From Massilia sp. KIM (GTDB lineage Bacteria > Pseudomonadota > Gammaproteobacteria > Burkholderiales > Burkholderiaceae_D): DNA of 64,000 bases. The stretch is from positions 310,001 to 374,000 of the forward strand of contig NZ_MVAD01000003.1 in the NCBI RefSeq assembly GCF_002007115.1. Reading direction: 5' to 3'. Numbering within the stretch: position 1 is the first letter of the stretch; each line of letters opens with the position of its first letter. A program made the translations under genes and the position numbers. Below the pieces are notes generated by a model that saw only the letters and a list, made by a program, of their open reading frames with translations, was not told where the DNA came from and ran no database searches. Below are positions 27,250 through 35,473 of this stretch, piece by piece.

Positions 27250-29001
27250 ATGGAAACACATGTGCAAACCGTCGACGTGCTGGTGATCGGCGGCGGCACC
27301 GCCGGCCCGATGGCGGCGGCCAAGGCCAAGGAAGCCGACCCTTCCCTGCGCGTCCTGCTGCTCGAGAAGGCCAACGTCAAGCGCAGCGGCGCGATCTCGA
27401 TGGGCATGGATGGCCTGAACAACGCGGTGGTGCCGGGCTTCGCCACGCCCGAGCAGTACGTGCGCGAGATCACCATCGCCAACGACGGCATCGTCAACCA
27501 GAAGACCGTGATGGCCTACGCCCGCAACAGCTACGCCATGATCGAGGAACTGGACAGCTGGGGCGTCAAGTTCGAGAAGGACGAAACCGGCGACTACGCG
27601 ATGCGCAAGGTGCACCACATGGGCACCTACGTGCTGCCCATGCCGGAGGGCCACGACATCAAGAAGGTGCTGTACCGGCGCCTGAAGCGGGCGCGGGTCG
27701 AGATCACCAACCGCCTGGTCGCCACCCGCCTGCTGCTGGACGCCGACGGCGCGGTGGCCGGGGCCATGGCCTTCGACTGCCGCACTGCCGACTTCCACGT
27801 GATCCGCGCCAAGGCGGTGGTGCTGGCCACCGGCGCCGCCGGCCGCCTCGGCCTGCCCGCCTCGGGCTACCTGTTCGGCACCTACGAGAACGCCACCAAC
27901 GCCGGCGACGGCTACAGCATGGCCTACCACGCAGGCGCCGAACTCTCGGGCATCGAGTGCTTCCAGATCAACCCGCTCATCAAGGACTACAACGGCCCCG
28001 CCTGCGCCTACGTCACCGGCCCCTTCGGCGGCCACACCACCAACGGCAAGGGCGAGCGCTTCATCGAGTGCGACTACTGGAGCGGCCAGATGATGCAGGA
28101 GTTCTACAACGAGCTTCAGGGCGGCAACGGCCCGGTCTTCCTCAAGATGAACCACCTGGCCGAGGAAACCATCCAGACCATCGAGACCATCCTGCACACC
28201 AACGAGCGGCCCAGCCGCGGGCGCTTCCACGCCGGCCGCGGCACCGACTACCGCCAGCAGATGGTGGAGATGCACATCTCCGAGATCGGCCTGTGCAGCG
28301 GTCATTCGGCCTCCGGCGTCTGGGTGGACGAAGAGGCGCGCACCACCGTGCCCGGCCTGCACGCGGCCGGCGACCTGGCCTGCGTGCCGCACAACTACAT
28401 GCTCGGCGCCTTCGTCTACGGCCGCCTGGCCGGCGAGAGCGCGGCGCGCTGGTGCGCCGGGCGCGCCCTGCCCGAGCTGGACCAGGAACAGGTCGAGCGC
28501 GAACGCGCCCGGGTCTGGGCGCCCCTCGCGCGCCAGGACGGCCTGCCGCCCAACCAGGTGGAATACAAGCTGCGCCGCATGGTCAACGACTACCTGCAGC
28601 CGCCCAAGGTCACGCGCAAGATGGAAATCGGGCTGCAGCGCTTCGAGGCGATCCGCCAGGACCTCGAACACCTGCAGGCGCGCGACCCGCACGAGCTGAT
28701 GCGGGCGATGGAAGTGCACGCGATCCGCGACTGCGCCGAGATGGCCGCGCGCGCCTCGCTGTTCCGCACCGAAAGCCGCTGGGGCCTGTACCACAACCGG
28801 GTCGACTACCCGGAGCGCAACGACGCCGAGTGGTTCGTGCACGTCCAGCTCAAGAAGGAAGACGGCCGCATGACTTGCTTCAAGCGCCCGGTCGACCCCT
28901 ACATCGTGCCGCTCATCGAGGCCGAGAAGCACGCCTACCACCGGCTGCGGGTGCAGGCCGGGACGCCGTCGGCCACCACCCCGCAACCGATCGCCGCCTG
29001 A
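27250..29001 (+). CDS. AprA-like FAD-dependent oxidoreductase (fumarate reductase/APS reductase alpha superfamily)
   Basis: 583 aa. FAD-binding VLVIGGGTAGPMAAAKAKE at ~9-27. KRSGAISMGMDGLNNAVVPG at ~43 matches the AprA signature RSGA.. with an Asn corresponding to the flavin-site Asn; DLACVPHNYMLGAFVYGRLAGE near 380 supplies a His at the place of the AprA catalytic His (known family). It pairs with an AprB-like ferredoxin 8 nt downstream. It is not succinate dehydrogenase: no SdhB/C/D genes follow. No sat, aprM or dsr genes are present, so APS reduction in sulfate respiration is unlikely; substrate unknown. Confidence 0.85.
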   Translation: METHVQTVDVLVIGGGTAGPMAAAKAKEADPSLRVLLLEKANVKRSGAISMGMDGLNNAVVPGFATPEQYVREITIANDGIVNQKTVMAYARNSYAMIEELDSWGVKFEKDETGDYAMRKVHHMGTYVLPMPEGHDIKKVLYRRLKRARVEITNRLVATRLLLDADGAVAGAMAFDCRTADFHVIRAKAVVLATGAAGRLGLPASGYLFGTYENATNAGDGYSMAYHAGAELSGIECFQINPLIKDYNGPACAYVTGPFGGHTTNGKGERFIECDYWSGQMMQEFYNELQGGNGPVFLKMNHLAEETIQTIETILHTNERPSRGRFHAGRGTDYRQQMVEMHISEIGLCSGHSASGVWVDEEARTTVPGLHAAGDLACVPHNYMLGAFVYGRLAGESAARWCAGRALPELDQEQVERERARVWAPLARQDGLPPNQVEYKLRRMVNDYLQPPKVTRKMEIGLQRFEAIRQDLEHLQARDPHELMRAMEVHAIRDCAEMAARASLFRTESRWGLYHNRVDYPERNDAEWFVHVQLKKEDGRMTCFKRPVDPYIVPLIEAEKHAYHRLRVQAGTPSATTPQPIAA

Positions 29002-29009
29002 GGACCGCC

Positions 29010-29243
29010 ATGCCGACCACCATCCAGATAACCAGCGTTCCCGTCACCGTCGACGAGGACAAGTGCATCGCCCACAAGGGCTGCACGGTCTGCGTCGACG
29101 TCTGCCCGCTCGACGTCCTGGCCATCGACCTGAGCAAGGGCAAGGCCTACATGAAGTTCGACGAATGCTGGTACTGCATGCCCTGCGAGAAGGATTGCCC
29201 GACCGGGGCCGTGCACGTCGACATCCCTTACCTGCTGCGCTGA
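29010..29243 (+). CDS. AprB-like 2x[4Fe-4S] ferredoxin subunit
   Basis: 77 aa from ATG 29010. Eight cysteines in two clusters: C19-x5-C25-x2-C28-x3-C32-P and C53-x2-C56-x2-C59-x3-C63-P. DECWYCMPCEKDCPTGAVHV closely follows the AprB pattern (CWECYSC..CPQGAI). It is about half the length of true AprB and lacks the C-terminal tail that wraps AprA. Expected to carry electrons to or from the flavoprotein encoded just upstream. Located in the cytoplasm by absence of any signal. Confidence 0.9.
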   Translation: MPTTIQITSVPVTVDEDKCIAHKGCTVCVDVCPLDVLAIDLSKGKAYMKFDECWYCMPCEKDCPTGAVHVDIPYLLR

Positions 29244-29273
29244 CCAACCTGAAAGACCACAAGGAGAACCCAC

Positions 29274-30674
29274 GTGAAGCTTCGCCACACCCTCATCGGC
29301 CTGTCCCTGCTGCTGGCCCTCGGCCAGGCCGGGGCCGCCGACACCATCCGCGTCGCCATCGGCACCCAGGACACCACCATCAACTGCGCCACCGGGGGCC
29401 TCCTGATCCGCGAGCTCGGCCTGCTCGAAAAATACCTGCCGCGCGAGGGCAGGTACAAGGACGTCAAGTACGACATCCAGTGGAAGAACTTCACCTCGGG
29501 CGCGCCGCTCACCAACGAAATGGTGGCCGGCAAGCTGGACATCGGCTCGATGGCCGACTTCCCCGGCTCCTTCAACGGCGCGGCCCACGCCAAGGCCGGC
29601 AAGAAGAGCATCTTCATCACCGTGCTGTCGGGCAGCACCCTGGGCTCGGGCAACGGCATCGTGGTGCCCAAGGCATCGAACGTGCAGTCGCTGGCTGAGC
29701 TCAAGGGCAAGACCATTTCGGTGCCCTTCGCCTCCACCGCCCACGGCATGCTGCTGCGCGCGGTGAAGGCTCAGGGCTGGGACCCGGAACGCGACGTCAA
29801 CATCACTACCCAGGCGCCGGAAGTCGCCGGCTCCGCCCTGCAGAGCAACAAGATCGAGGCCCACGCCGACTTCGTGCCCTTCGCCGAGCTGTTCCCGCAC
29901 CGCGGCTACGCGCGCAAGATCTTCGACGGCTCGCAGGCCAAGGCGCCGACCCTGCATGGCAGCCTGGTCGACGCCGAGTACGCCAGGAAGTACCCGGAAG
30001 TCGTCACCGCCTTCCTGCGCGCGGCCCTGGAGGCCGACCGCCTGATCGCGGCCGAGCCGGAAAAATACAGCGAGCTGATCGCCAAGGTGACCGGCATCGA
30101 GGCCGAGGTGAACTACCTGTTCCACGGCCCCCTCGGCCTGCAGACGCGCGACTTCAGCTGGAAGCCGGAATACCGCCAGGCGGTCAAGACCTCGATCGAG
30201 ACCCTGCGCCTGCTCAAGCGCACCGACAACGACCTCGACGTAAACAGCTTCATCGACGACAGCTATATCCGCGCCGCCTACAAGCAGGCCGGCCTGGACT
30301 ACGAGCGCCAGCTGAAGAACTACGACAAGCTGCCGCTCAAGGCCAGGGACGCGGCCAGCGGCAAGCCGATCACGGACCTCAAGCGCCTGACCCAGCTCTG
30401 GGTCCAGGGCGAGCCGCTGGTGCGCCACTACGCCAGCGCGGACGCCGCCTTCGCCGAGCTGCGCAAGCTGGAGGCCGCCGGCAAGAAGCTGCGCACCATG
30501 TACGCCCACGACCAGGACAGCGGTCTCAAGCTGCTGGCGGGCGACGCCTGGTTCGTGGTCAAGGGCAAGGAGATCAGCGCCTTCCTGCTGAAAGCCGACG
30601 CCGAGGCCCACGCCCGCAAGGTCCAGGGCAAGGTCGTCGACTACGACACCCTCAAGGGCGGCCAGTCCGCCTGA
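29274..30674 (+). CDS. ABC substrate-binding protein with NosL-like C-terminal extension
   Basis: 466 aa, GTG start at 29274 with AAGGAG upstream. Signal peptide MKLRHTLIGLSLLLALGQAGA. Residues ~22-330 are an NrtA/SsuA-type binding protein (IRVAIGTQDTTINCATGG, GKTISVPFASTAHGMLLRAV, KYPEVVTAFLRAALEAD). The family normally ends near 330; here ~130 extra residues follow, with LRTMYAHDQDSGLKLLAGDAWFVV and AEAHARKVQGKVVDYDTL resembling the NosL copper-chaperone domain. That domain call is by eye. It feeds the permease/ATPase encoded downstream. Confidence 0.8.
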   Translation: MKLRHTLIGLSLLLALGQAGAADTIRVAIGTQDTTINCATGGLLIRELGLLEKYLPREGRYKDVKYDIQWKNFTSGAPLTNEMVAGKLDIGSMADFPGSFNGAAHAKAGKKSIFITVLSGSTLGSGNGIVVPKASNVQSLAELKGKTISVPFASTAHGMLLRAVKAQGWDPERDVNITTQAPEVAGSALQSNKIEAHADFVPFAELFPHRGYARKIFDGSQAKAPTLHGSLVDAEYARKYPEVVTAFLRAALEADRLIAAEPEKYSELIAKVTGIEAEVNYLFHGPLGLQTRDFSWKPEYRQAVKTSIETLRLLKRTDNDLDVNSFIDDSYIRAAYKQAGLDYERQLKNYDKLPLKARDAASGKPITDLKRLTQLWVQGEPLVRHYASADAAFAELRKLEAAGKKLRTMYAHDQDSGLKLLAGDAWFVVKGKEISAFLLKADAEAHARKVQGKVVDYDTLKGGQSA

Positions 30675-30692
30675 TCCCGCACCGGAGCCGTC

Positions 30693-31514
30693 ATGGAAGC
30701 GATCACCTCCTCCCCGTTCGACCCCGCCGCGCTGCGCCGGCTCGGACGCATCCTGCTGCGCATGCTGTCGGTCGCGGCCTGCGTGCTGGCCTGGCAATGG
30801 GCCTCCTCGCGGCGCCTCGACCTGGGCCTGGTCAGCTTCCAGAACGTGCCTTCGCCGCGCGAGGTGCTCGAGGCGGCCGCCGGCCTGCTCGAATCGCCCA
30901 AGCTGGAGCAGCACCTGAAGGCCAGCGTCTACCGCGTGTTCGCCGGCTTCGCCGGCGCCACCGTGGCCGGCGTCGCCCTCGGCCTGGTCATCGGCCGCTC
31001 GCGCCTGCTGGAAGACCTGCTGCTGCCGCCGCTCGAGGTGCTGCGCCCGATTCCGGCGGTCGCCTGGATCCCGCTCGCGATCCTGATGTTCCCCTCGTCC
31101 GAGATGTCGATGGTCTACATCACCTTCATCGGCGCCCTGTTCCCGATCCTGCTCAACACCATCCACGGCGTCGAAGGGGTCGATCCGCGCCTGATCGCCT
31201 CCTCGCGCAGCCTGGGCGCGGGGCGCTGGACCATCTTCACCGAAGTGATCCTGCCGGCCGCCGCGCCCAGCATCGTCACCGGCCTGTCGATCGGCATGGG
31301 CACGGCCTGGTTCTGCCTGGTGACGGCCGAGATGATCTCGGGCCAGTTCGGAATCGGCTACTACACCTGGGCCTCGTACACCGTCCAGAACTATCCGGAA
31401 ATCGTGGTCGGCATGCTGTTCATCGGCGTGATCGGCATGGGCAGCAGCGTGCTGGTCAAGAAGATCGGCAACCTGTTCCTGCCCTGGTATCTCATGCAAA
31501 GGAAGAAGCGATGA
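30693..31514 (+). CDS. ABC transporter permease, sulfonate/nitrate type
   Basis: 273 aa, about six transmembrane helices. NVPSPREVLEAA, LRPIPAVAWIPLAILMFPSSE and the coupling loop ASSRSLGAGRWTIFTEVILPAAAPSI are diagnostic for the SsuC/TauC family. The end overlaps the ATPase start (ATGA). Membrane pore of the importer in the AprBA-like operon. Confidence 0.93.
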   Translation: MEAITSSPFDPAALRRLGRILLRMLSVAACVLAWQWASSRRLDLGLVSFQNVPSPREVLEAAAGLLESPKLEQHLKASVYRVFAGFAGATVAGVALGLVIGRSRLLEDLLLPPLEVLRPIPAVAWIPLAILMFPSSEMSMVYITFIGALFPILLNTIHGVEGVDPRLIASSRSLGAGRWTIFTEVILPAAAPSIVTGLSIGMGTAWFCLVTAEMISGQFGIGYYTWASYTVQNYPEIVVGMLFIGVIGMGSSVLVKKIGNLFLPWYLMQRKKR

Positions 31515-32380
31515 ACCAGACCTCCACACTGGAACGCCGCCGCCTGGCCGGGCAAACCCTGGGCGGGATCGAGATCGACGGCCTCTCGATCCGCCTGGGC
31601 GAGGGCCGCCAGGCCTTCGACGCCGTGCAGGACGTGTCGCTGTCGATCGCTCCCAGCGAATTCGTGTGCGTGCTCGGCCCCTCGGGCTGCGGCAAGTCGA
31701 CCCTGCTGGGGGCCCTGGCCGGGCACTGGCAGGCCAGCCGCGGCGCGATCCGGGTCGACGGCGAGGCGGTGGCCGGGCCCCACCCGGACCGCGGCCTGGT
31801 GTTCCAGCAGCACACCCTGTTCCCCTGGAAGCGGGTGCTCGACAACGTCGCCTTCGGCCTCAAGATGCAGGGCGTGGGACGGCGCGAACGCCAGGCGCGG
31901 GCGCGCGAACTGCTGCAACTGGTCGGCCTGGAAGGCTTCGAGGACCGCTATCCGATCCAGCTCTCGGGCGGCATGCAGCAGCGCGTGGAAATCGCGCGCG
32001 TGCTGATCAACCAGCCGCGCGTGATGCTGATGGACGAACCCTTCGGCGCGCTCGACGCCCAAACCCGGCTCAAGATGCAGGAGCTGCTGCTGGAAGTCTG
32101 GGCGCGGGTGCGGACCACGGTGGTCTTCATCACCCACGACATCGACGAGGCCCTGTTCCTGGCCGACCGCATCCTGGTCATGAGCCCGCGTCCGGGCCGC
32201 ATCATCGACGAGATCCGACTCGACTTCGCGCGTCCGCGCGACCCCAGCCTCATGACCTCGCCCCACTTCACCCAACTCAAGCGCCACTGCCTGTCGCTGC
32301 TGCACCCGCAGGCGAGCATCGTGCCGCTGGCCAGGCTCAGCCCCCTCGGCCCGCAGACGGCGGCCCATCCCGACGCATAA
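31511..32380 (+). CDS. ABC transporter ATPase, sulfonate/nitrate type
   Basis: 289 aa from ATG 31511. Walker A GPSGCGKSTLL, Q-loop FQQHTLFPWKRVLDN, signature LSGGMQQRVEIARVL, Walker B VMLMDEPFGALD, switch ITHDIDEALFLADRI. A ~25-residue N-terminal extension precedes the domain. Pairs with the permease before it. Confidence 0.94.
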   Translation: MNQTSTLERRRLAGQTLGGIEIDGLSIRLGEGRQAFDAVQDVSLSIAPSEFVCVLGPSGCGKSTLLGALAGHWQASRGAIRVDGEAVAGPHPDRGLVFQQHTLFPWKRVLDNVAFGLKMQGVGRRERQARARELLQLVGLEGFEDRYPIQLSGGMQQRVEIARVLINQPRVMLMDEPFGALDAQTRLKMQELLLEVWARVRTTVVFITHDIDEALFLADRILVMSPRPGRIIDEIRLDFARPRDPSLMTSPHFTQLKRHCLSLLHPQASIVPLARLSPLGPQTAAHPDA

Positions 32381-32390
32381 GGATTATTTC

Positions 32391-33353
32391 GTGACCATCG
32401 ACCTGCAAGACGACCCGGACATCGCCGCCATCCTCCCGCGCCTGCGCGACCTCGACGCCACCGTGCGCCGCATCGCGGTGCTCGACCTGGCCGACCTCGA
32501 CGGCGACGCCCATGTGCCCCTGCTGCTGGCGGCCCTGGACGACGCCGCGCCCCTGGTGCGGGCCGAAGCGGCGCGCGCGCTGGAGGCTTTCGAGGCGCCC
32601 GCCACCGTGCAGGCGCTGGCGCGCCGCCTGTCCGACCCGGACGAGGCGGTGCGCGCAGCGGCCGCCCAGAGCCTGTCCGAACTCAAGCAGCCGGCCTCGG
32701 CGGCCGCCCTGGTGGACTACATCGGCAGCAGCGACAGCTTCGTGCGCGCCGCCGCCCTGCGCGGCGTGCGCGAGCTGAGGGTGGCGGCCAGCTTCGCGCC
32801 GGCGCTCGGCGCGCTGGACGACCTGGACGCCAGCGTGCGGCGCGAGGCGGTGGCGGTGCTCGGCTACCTGAAGCAGCCCGAGGCCCTGCCCGCCCTGACC
32901 CGCATCGCCGCCCACGACCCGGCCGCCGAGGTGCGGCGCGCGGCGGCCGGGGCGCTCGGTTACGCGGACACGCCGGCGGTGCTGCCGGCGCTGCTGGCGG
33001 CCCTGGACGACCAGGCCTGGCAGGTGCGCGAGGAGGCGGCCACCACGCTCGGCAAGCTGCGCCTGACCGAGGCCACCGGCGCCCTGATCGCCGCGCTCGA
33101 GGACCCCTACTGGCAGGTCAGGCTGCGCGCGGCGCGCAGCCTGGGACGCCTGCGCAGCAGGGAGGCGCTGGCCGGCCTGCTGGCCACCCTGACGCATACG
33201 ATCAGCAACCTGCGCAAGGAAGCGGCGCTGGCGCTGGGCGAGATCGGCTCCCCCGCCGCGCTGGACGCCCTGCATGCCAGCGCCGACGATCCCGACCCCG
33301 AGGTGCGCAAGTCGGTCAGGCTGGCGATCCGGCAGATCGGGGAAACGGCATGA
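32391..33353 (+). CDS. HEAT-repeat (PBS lyase-type) protein
   Basis: 320 aa, GTG start at 32391, 10 nt after the ATPase. Almost the whole protein is made of ~31-residue alpha-helical HEAT/PBS repeats: LLAALDDAAPLVRAEAARAL, LARRLSDPDEAVRAAAAQSL, ..VRREAVAVLGYL.., LLAALDDQAWQVREEAATTL and so on, around nine units. No signal peptide, so cytoplasmic. Such repeats serve as protein scaffolds; here a partner could be the flavoprotein/ferredoxin pair. ATGA overlap with the DUF971 gene. Confidence 0.9.
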   Translation: MTIDLQDDPDIAAILPRLRDLDATVRRIAVLDLADLDGDAHVPLLLAALDDAAPLVRAEAARALEAFEAPATVQALARRLSDPDEAVRAAAAQSLSELKQPASAAALVDYIGSSDSFVRAAALRGVRELRVAASFAPALGALDDLDASVRREAVAVLGYLKQPEALPALTRIAAHDPAAEVRRAAAGALGYADTPAVLPALLAALDDQAWQVREEAATTLGKLRLTEATGALIAALEDPYWQVRLRAARSLGRLRSREALAGLLATLTHTISNLRKEAALALGEIGSPAALDALHASADDPDPEVRKSVRLAIRQIGETA

Positions 33354-33661
33354 GCGTGGCGCCTTCGAGGATAGAGAACCACGCCGCCAGCGGCGTGCTG
33401 GCGCTCGACTGGGTGGACGGCAGTTCGGTGCGCTGGACCCATGCCGGGCTGCGCGCGGCCTGCCCGTGCGCGGAGTGCCGGGCGCGGCGGCGCGCCGGGC
33501 TTGCCGTCACGGCGGACGCCCAGCTGCGCATCGTCGCCATCGAGCAGGTCGGCGCCTATGCGCTGAACCTGGTCTTCGCGGACGGGCACCGGCGCGGGAT
33601 CTATCCCTACACCCTGCTGGCCCAGGCGGATCAAGCCGGCGTCGCCGACATGCTGGGCTGA
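33350..33661 (+). CDS. DUF971 (GBBH-like N-terminal domain) protein
   Basis: 103 aa. LALDWVDGSSVRWTHAGLRAACPCAECRA is the DUF971 core, which also forms the N-terminal domain of gamma-butyrobetaine hydroxylase. The C-x-C-x2-C cluster (CPCAEC) could bind metal. LNLVFADGHRRGIYPYTLL completes the domain. DUF971 proteins often sit next to Fe-S cluster and cofactor genes. Last gene of the operon; its 3' end overlaps the convergent MutS-like gene by 31 nt. Confidence 0.9.
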   Translation: MSVAPSRIENHAASGVLALDWVDGSSVRWTHAGLRAACPCAECRARRRAGLAVTADAQLRIVAIEQVGAYALNLVFADGHRRGIYPYTLLAQADQAGVADMLG

Positions 33662-35208
33662 ACCGCGGCCTGGCCCAGGTGGCCGCTCAGCCAGCGCGCC
33701 ACCTGCGCCGCCTTCTCCTCGATCTCCGGCCCGAAACCCTGGGTGGCCAGCAAGGCGATGCCGTTCGGATTTCTCAGAACGCCTTCCTTCAGCGCCGGCC
33801 GGCCCTGCTCGCTGCCGATGGTGAAGGCGTCCAGGTGCTCGCGCAACAGCGAGGCCAGCACCAGGTTGTGCGAGGACACCAGCACCAGCTCGCGCCCGGC
33901 CAGCTGCTCCAGCACGGCGGCGGCCGCCGACACCGACTCCAGGTGGTTGGTGCCCCGGAACACCTCGTCGATCAGGCAGATCCCGGGCGCATCGCGGCTG
34001 GCCTCGAGCAGCTCGCGCGCGCGCCGCAGCTCGGCCATGTAGAGGCTCTCGCCCCCCAACAGCGAGTCCTCGTTCTGCATGCTGGCCCGTACCGGCAGGG
34101 CCGGCAGGCAGGCCCGCGCCGCGTAGCAGAAACCGAAGGCGCGCGCCGCCACCAGGTTGAGGCCGACCATGCGCAGGAAGGTGCTCTTGCCCGACGCGTT
34201 CTGGCCCGACACGAAGGCGCCGCGGCCCTCGAGCTGCACGGACAGGGCGGCCGGCTGGTGCATCAGCGGATGCACGCCCTCTTCCAGCACCATCTTGCGC
34301 GGCCCGCCGCGGCCGGCCCAGCACCAGCGCGGGCTGGCCAGCAGGTGCCGCGCCAGGGCCAGGTCGGCTTCCAGTTCGGCGCAGGCCAGGTAGCAAGCGC
34401 GCAGCAGGGCGCGCTCGGCGTCCACCATGCGCGCGGTCTTGAAGTAGTGGCCGAGGTTGGCCGCCCCGAACCAGTCGGCGTACTGGCGGCCGCCCGGGAT
34501 CCTGCGCAGCAGGAGCGAGCGTCCCAGGCGCAGGTGGAGGCGACGCGCCGGCGCCGCCAGTCCGGCGAAGGCCTCGCGCAAGGGTCCGTCCTTCCCGCCC
34601 AATGCGGTGGCGGACGCCAGCAGGGCATTGATCGCCTTGAGCGACCCGCTCCAGGCCTCGATCCGCCGGTGGTAATGGATCTGCAGGGCCATCAAGGGCG
34701 CGAGCACGGCCAGCGGCGCGATCCAGCCCAGCGGCTGCGTGATCGTGGCGGCCAGCGCCAGCAGCAGCGCGAGGGGCAGCACCCATAGCCAGCGCGCCCA
34801 CATGGGCACGCGGACCGGGGTAGGCTCGAACAGCAGCCCGGCCACCTCGGCGTCCGCATGGCGCAGCACGCGCAGGTCCTGGCGCAGCGCCTCCAGCGCG
34901 GCCAGGTCGTCCATGAGCGCCTGCAGCCGCTCGCGCTGGACGGCGCAGCCGGCGTCCTCCATCCCCGCGCGCAGGCGCCGGTGCAGCGCCTGGCGCCCGA
35001 AGATGCTCACGCCCTCGGCCAGGCGCGCCTCGTAGTCGCCGAGCAGCAGGTCTTTCCAGGTCTGGTCGTCGATCCCGCTGCTTTCCGGCGCGCCGGTCCG
35101 GTACAGGCGTCCGACCTCGTCCGGGGTGAAGAAGCAGGCGGGCGGCTCTTGAACGCCGGCGCCGGCCAGGCGGCGCCACAGGTCCTGCAGATGGTCGAAC
35201 AGCGACAA
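33631..35208 (-). CDS. Membrane-anchored MutS domain-V ATPase
   Basis: About 525 aa if translation starts at the TTG at 35208, which has GGGAAGG upstream; an ATG at 35319 would add 37 residues of low-complexity sequence. Two hydrophobic segments (~120-165) precede the C-terminal ATPase: GQNASGKSTFLRMVGLN (Walker A, like MutS), ASMQNEDSLLGGESLYMAELRRA, ICLIDEVFRGTNHLES (Walker B and signature) and SSHNLVLASLL. It lacks the MutS mismatch-reading domain I and connector. This membrane MutS-like type is known in many bacteria but its function is not. Confidence 0.8.
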   Translation of the reverse strand: MSLFDHLQDLWRRLAGAGVQEPPACFFTPDEVGRLYRTGAPESSGIDDQTWKDLLLGDYEARLAEGVSIFGRQALHRRLRAGMEDAGCAVQRERLQALMDDLAALEALRQDLRVLRHADAEVAGLLFEPTPVRVPMWARWLWVLPLALLLALAATITQPLGWIAPLAVLAPLMALQIHYHRRIEAWSGSLKAINALLASATALGGKDGPLREAFAGLAAPARRLHLRLGRSLLLRRIPGGRQYADWFGAANLGHYFKTARMVDAERALLRACYLACAELEADLALARHLLASPRWCWAGRGGPRKMVLEEGVHPLMHQPAALSVQLEGRGAFVSGQNASGKSTFLRMVGLNLVAARAFGFCYAARACLPALPVRASMQNEDSLLGGESLYMAELRRARELLEASRDAPGICLIDEVFRGTNHLESVSAAAAVLEQLAGRELVLVSSHNLVLASLLREHLDAFTIGSEQGRPALKEGVLRNPNGIALLATQGFGPEIEEKAAQVARWLSGHLGQAAVQPSMSATPA

Positions 35209-35329
35209 AGAAGCATCCTTCCCAAACGGGTCCGGCCGCGCCGGGTGCGCGACCGAGATGCGGACGATGCCACGGACTTGCAAGATTGAACACCCCGCCG
35301 CAGCGCAATTACCCTCCATGGGTGGGGCG

Positions 35330-35382
35330 CGCTGTCCGTCCGCTGTCCGGGGCCGTCTTTACGGACACAGCGGACAGCGGAC
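35330..35382. promoter_or_regulatory. Candidate enhancer (UAS) for the sigma-54 promoter
   Basis: Two CGCTGTCCG words (35330-35338 and 35341-35349) face inverted CGGACACAG / CGGACAGCG (35362-35379) across an 11-nt centre. The dyad of TGTCCG..CGGACA lies ~75 nt before the -24 element, the usual distance for an NtrC-type activator. The regulator at 40090-41472 is the obvious candidate binder. Confidence 0.65.
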
Positions 35383-35423
35383 GCGAGCGCAGCGTTTCCA
35401 ATCGAATCAATGACTTAACTGAT

Positions 35424-35439
35424 TGGCACGGTTCGTGCA
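35424..35439 (+). promoter_or_regulatory. Sigma-54 (-24/-12) promoter of the MacB-type export operon
   Basis: TGGCACGGTTCGTGCA: the GG and GC dinucleotides are 12 nt apart (centre to centre), as required, and TGGCACG is the exact -24 consensus. It lies 35 nt before the adaptor gene start. Confidence 0.85.
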
Positions 35440-35473
35440 ACAGACCGGCCATACCTTGCAACCCGATGTCATC

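Noticed and set aside
27250..29243. Succinate dehydrogenase / fumarate reductase SdhAB
   Set aside because: Ferredoxin is AprB-like (two 4Fe-4S sites, 77 aa), not the ~230-aa 2Fe-2S/4Fe-4S/3Fe-4S SdhB, and no membrane anchor genes follow.
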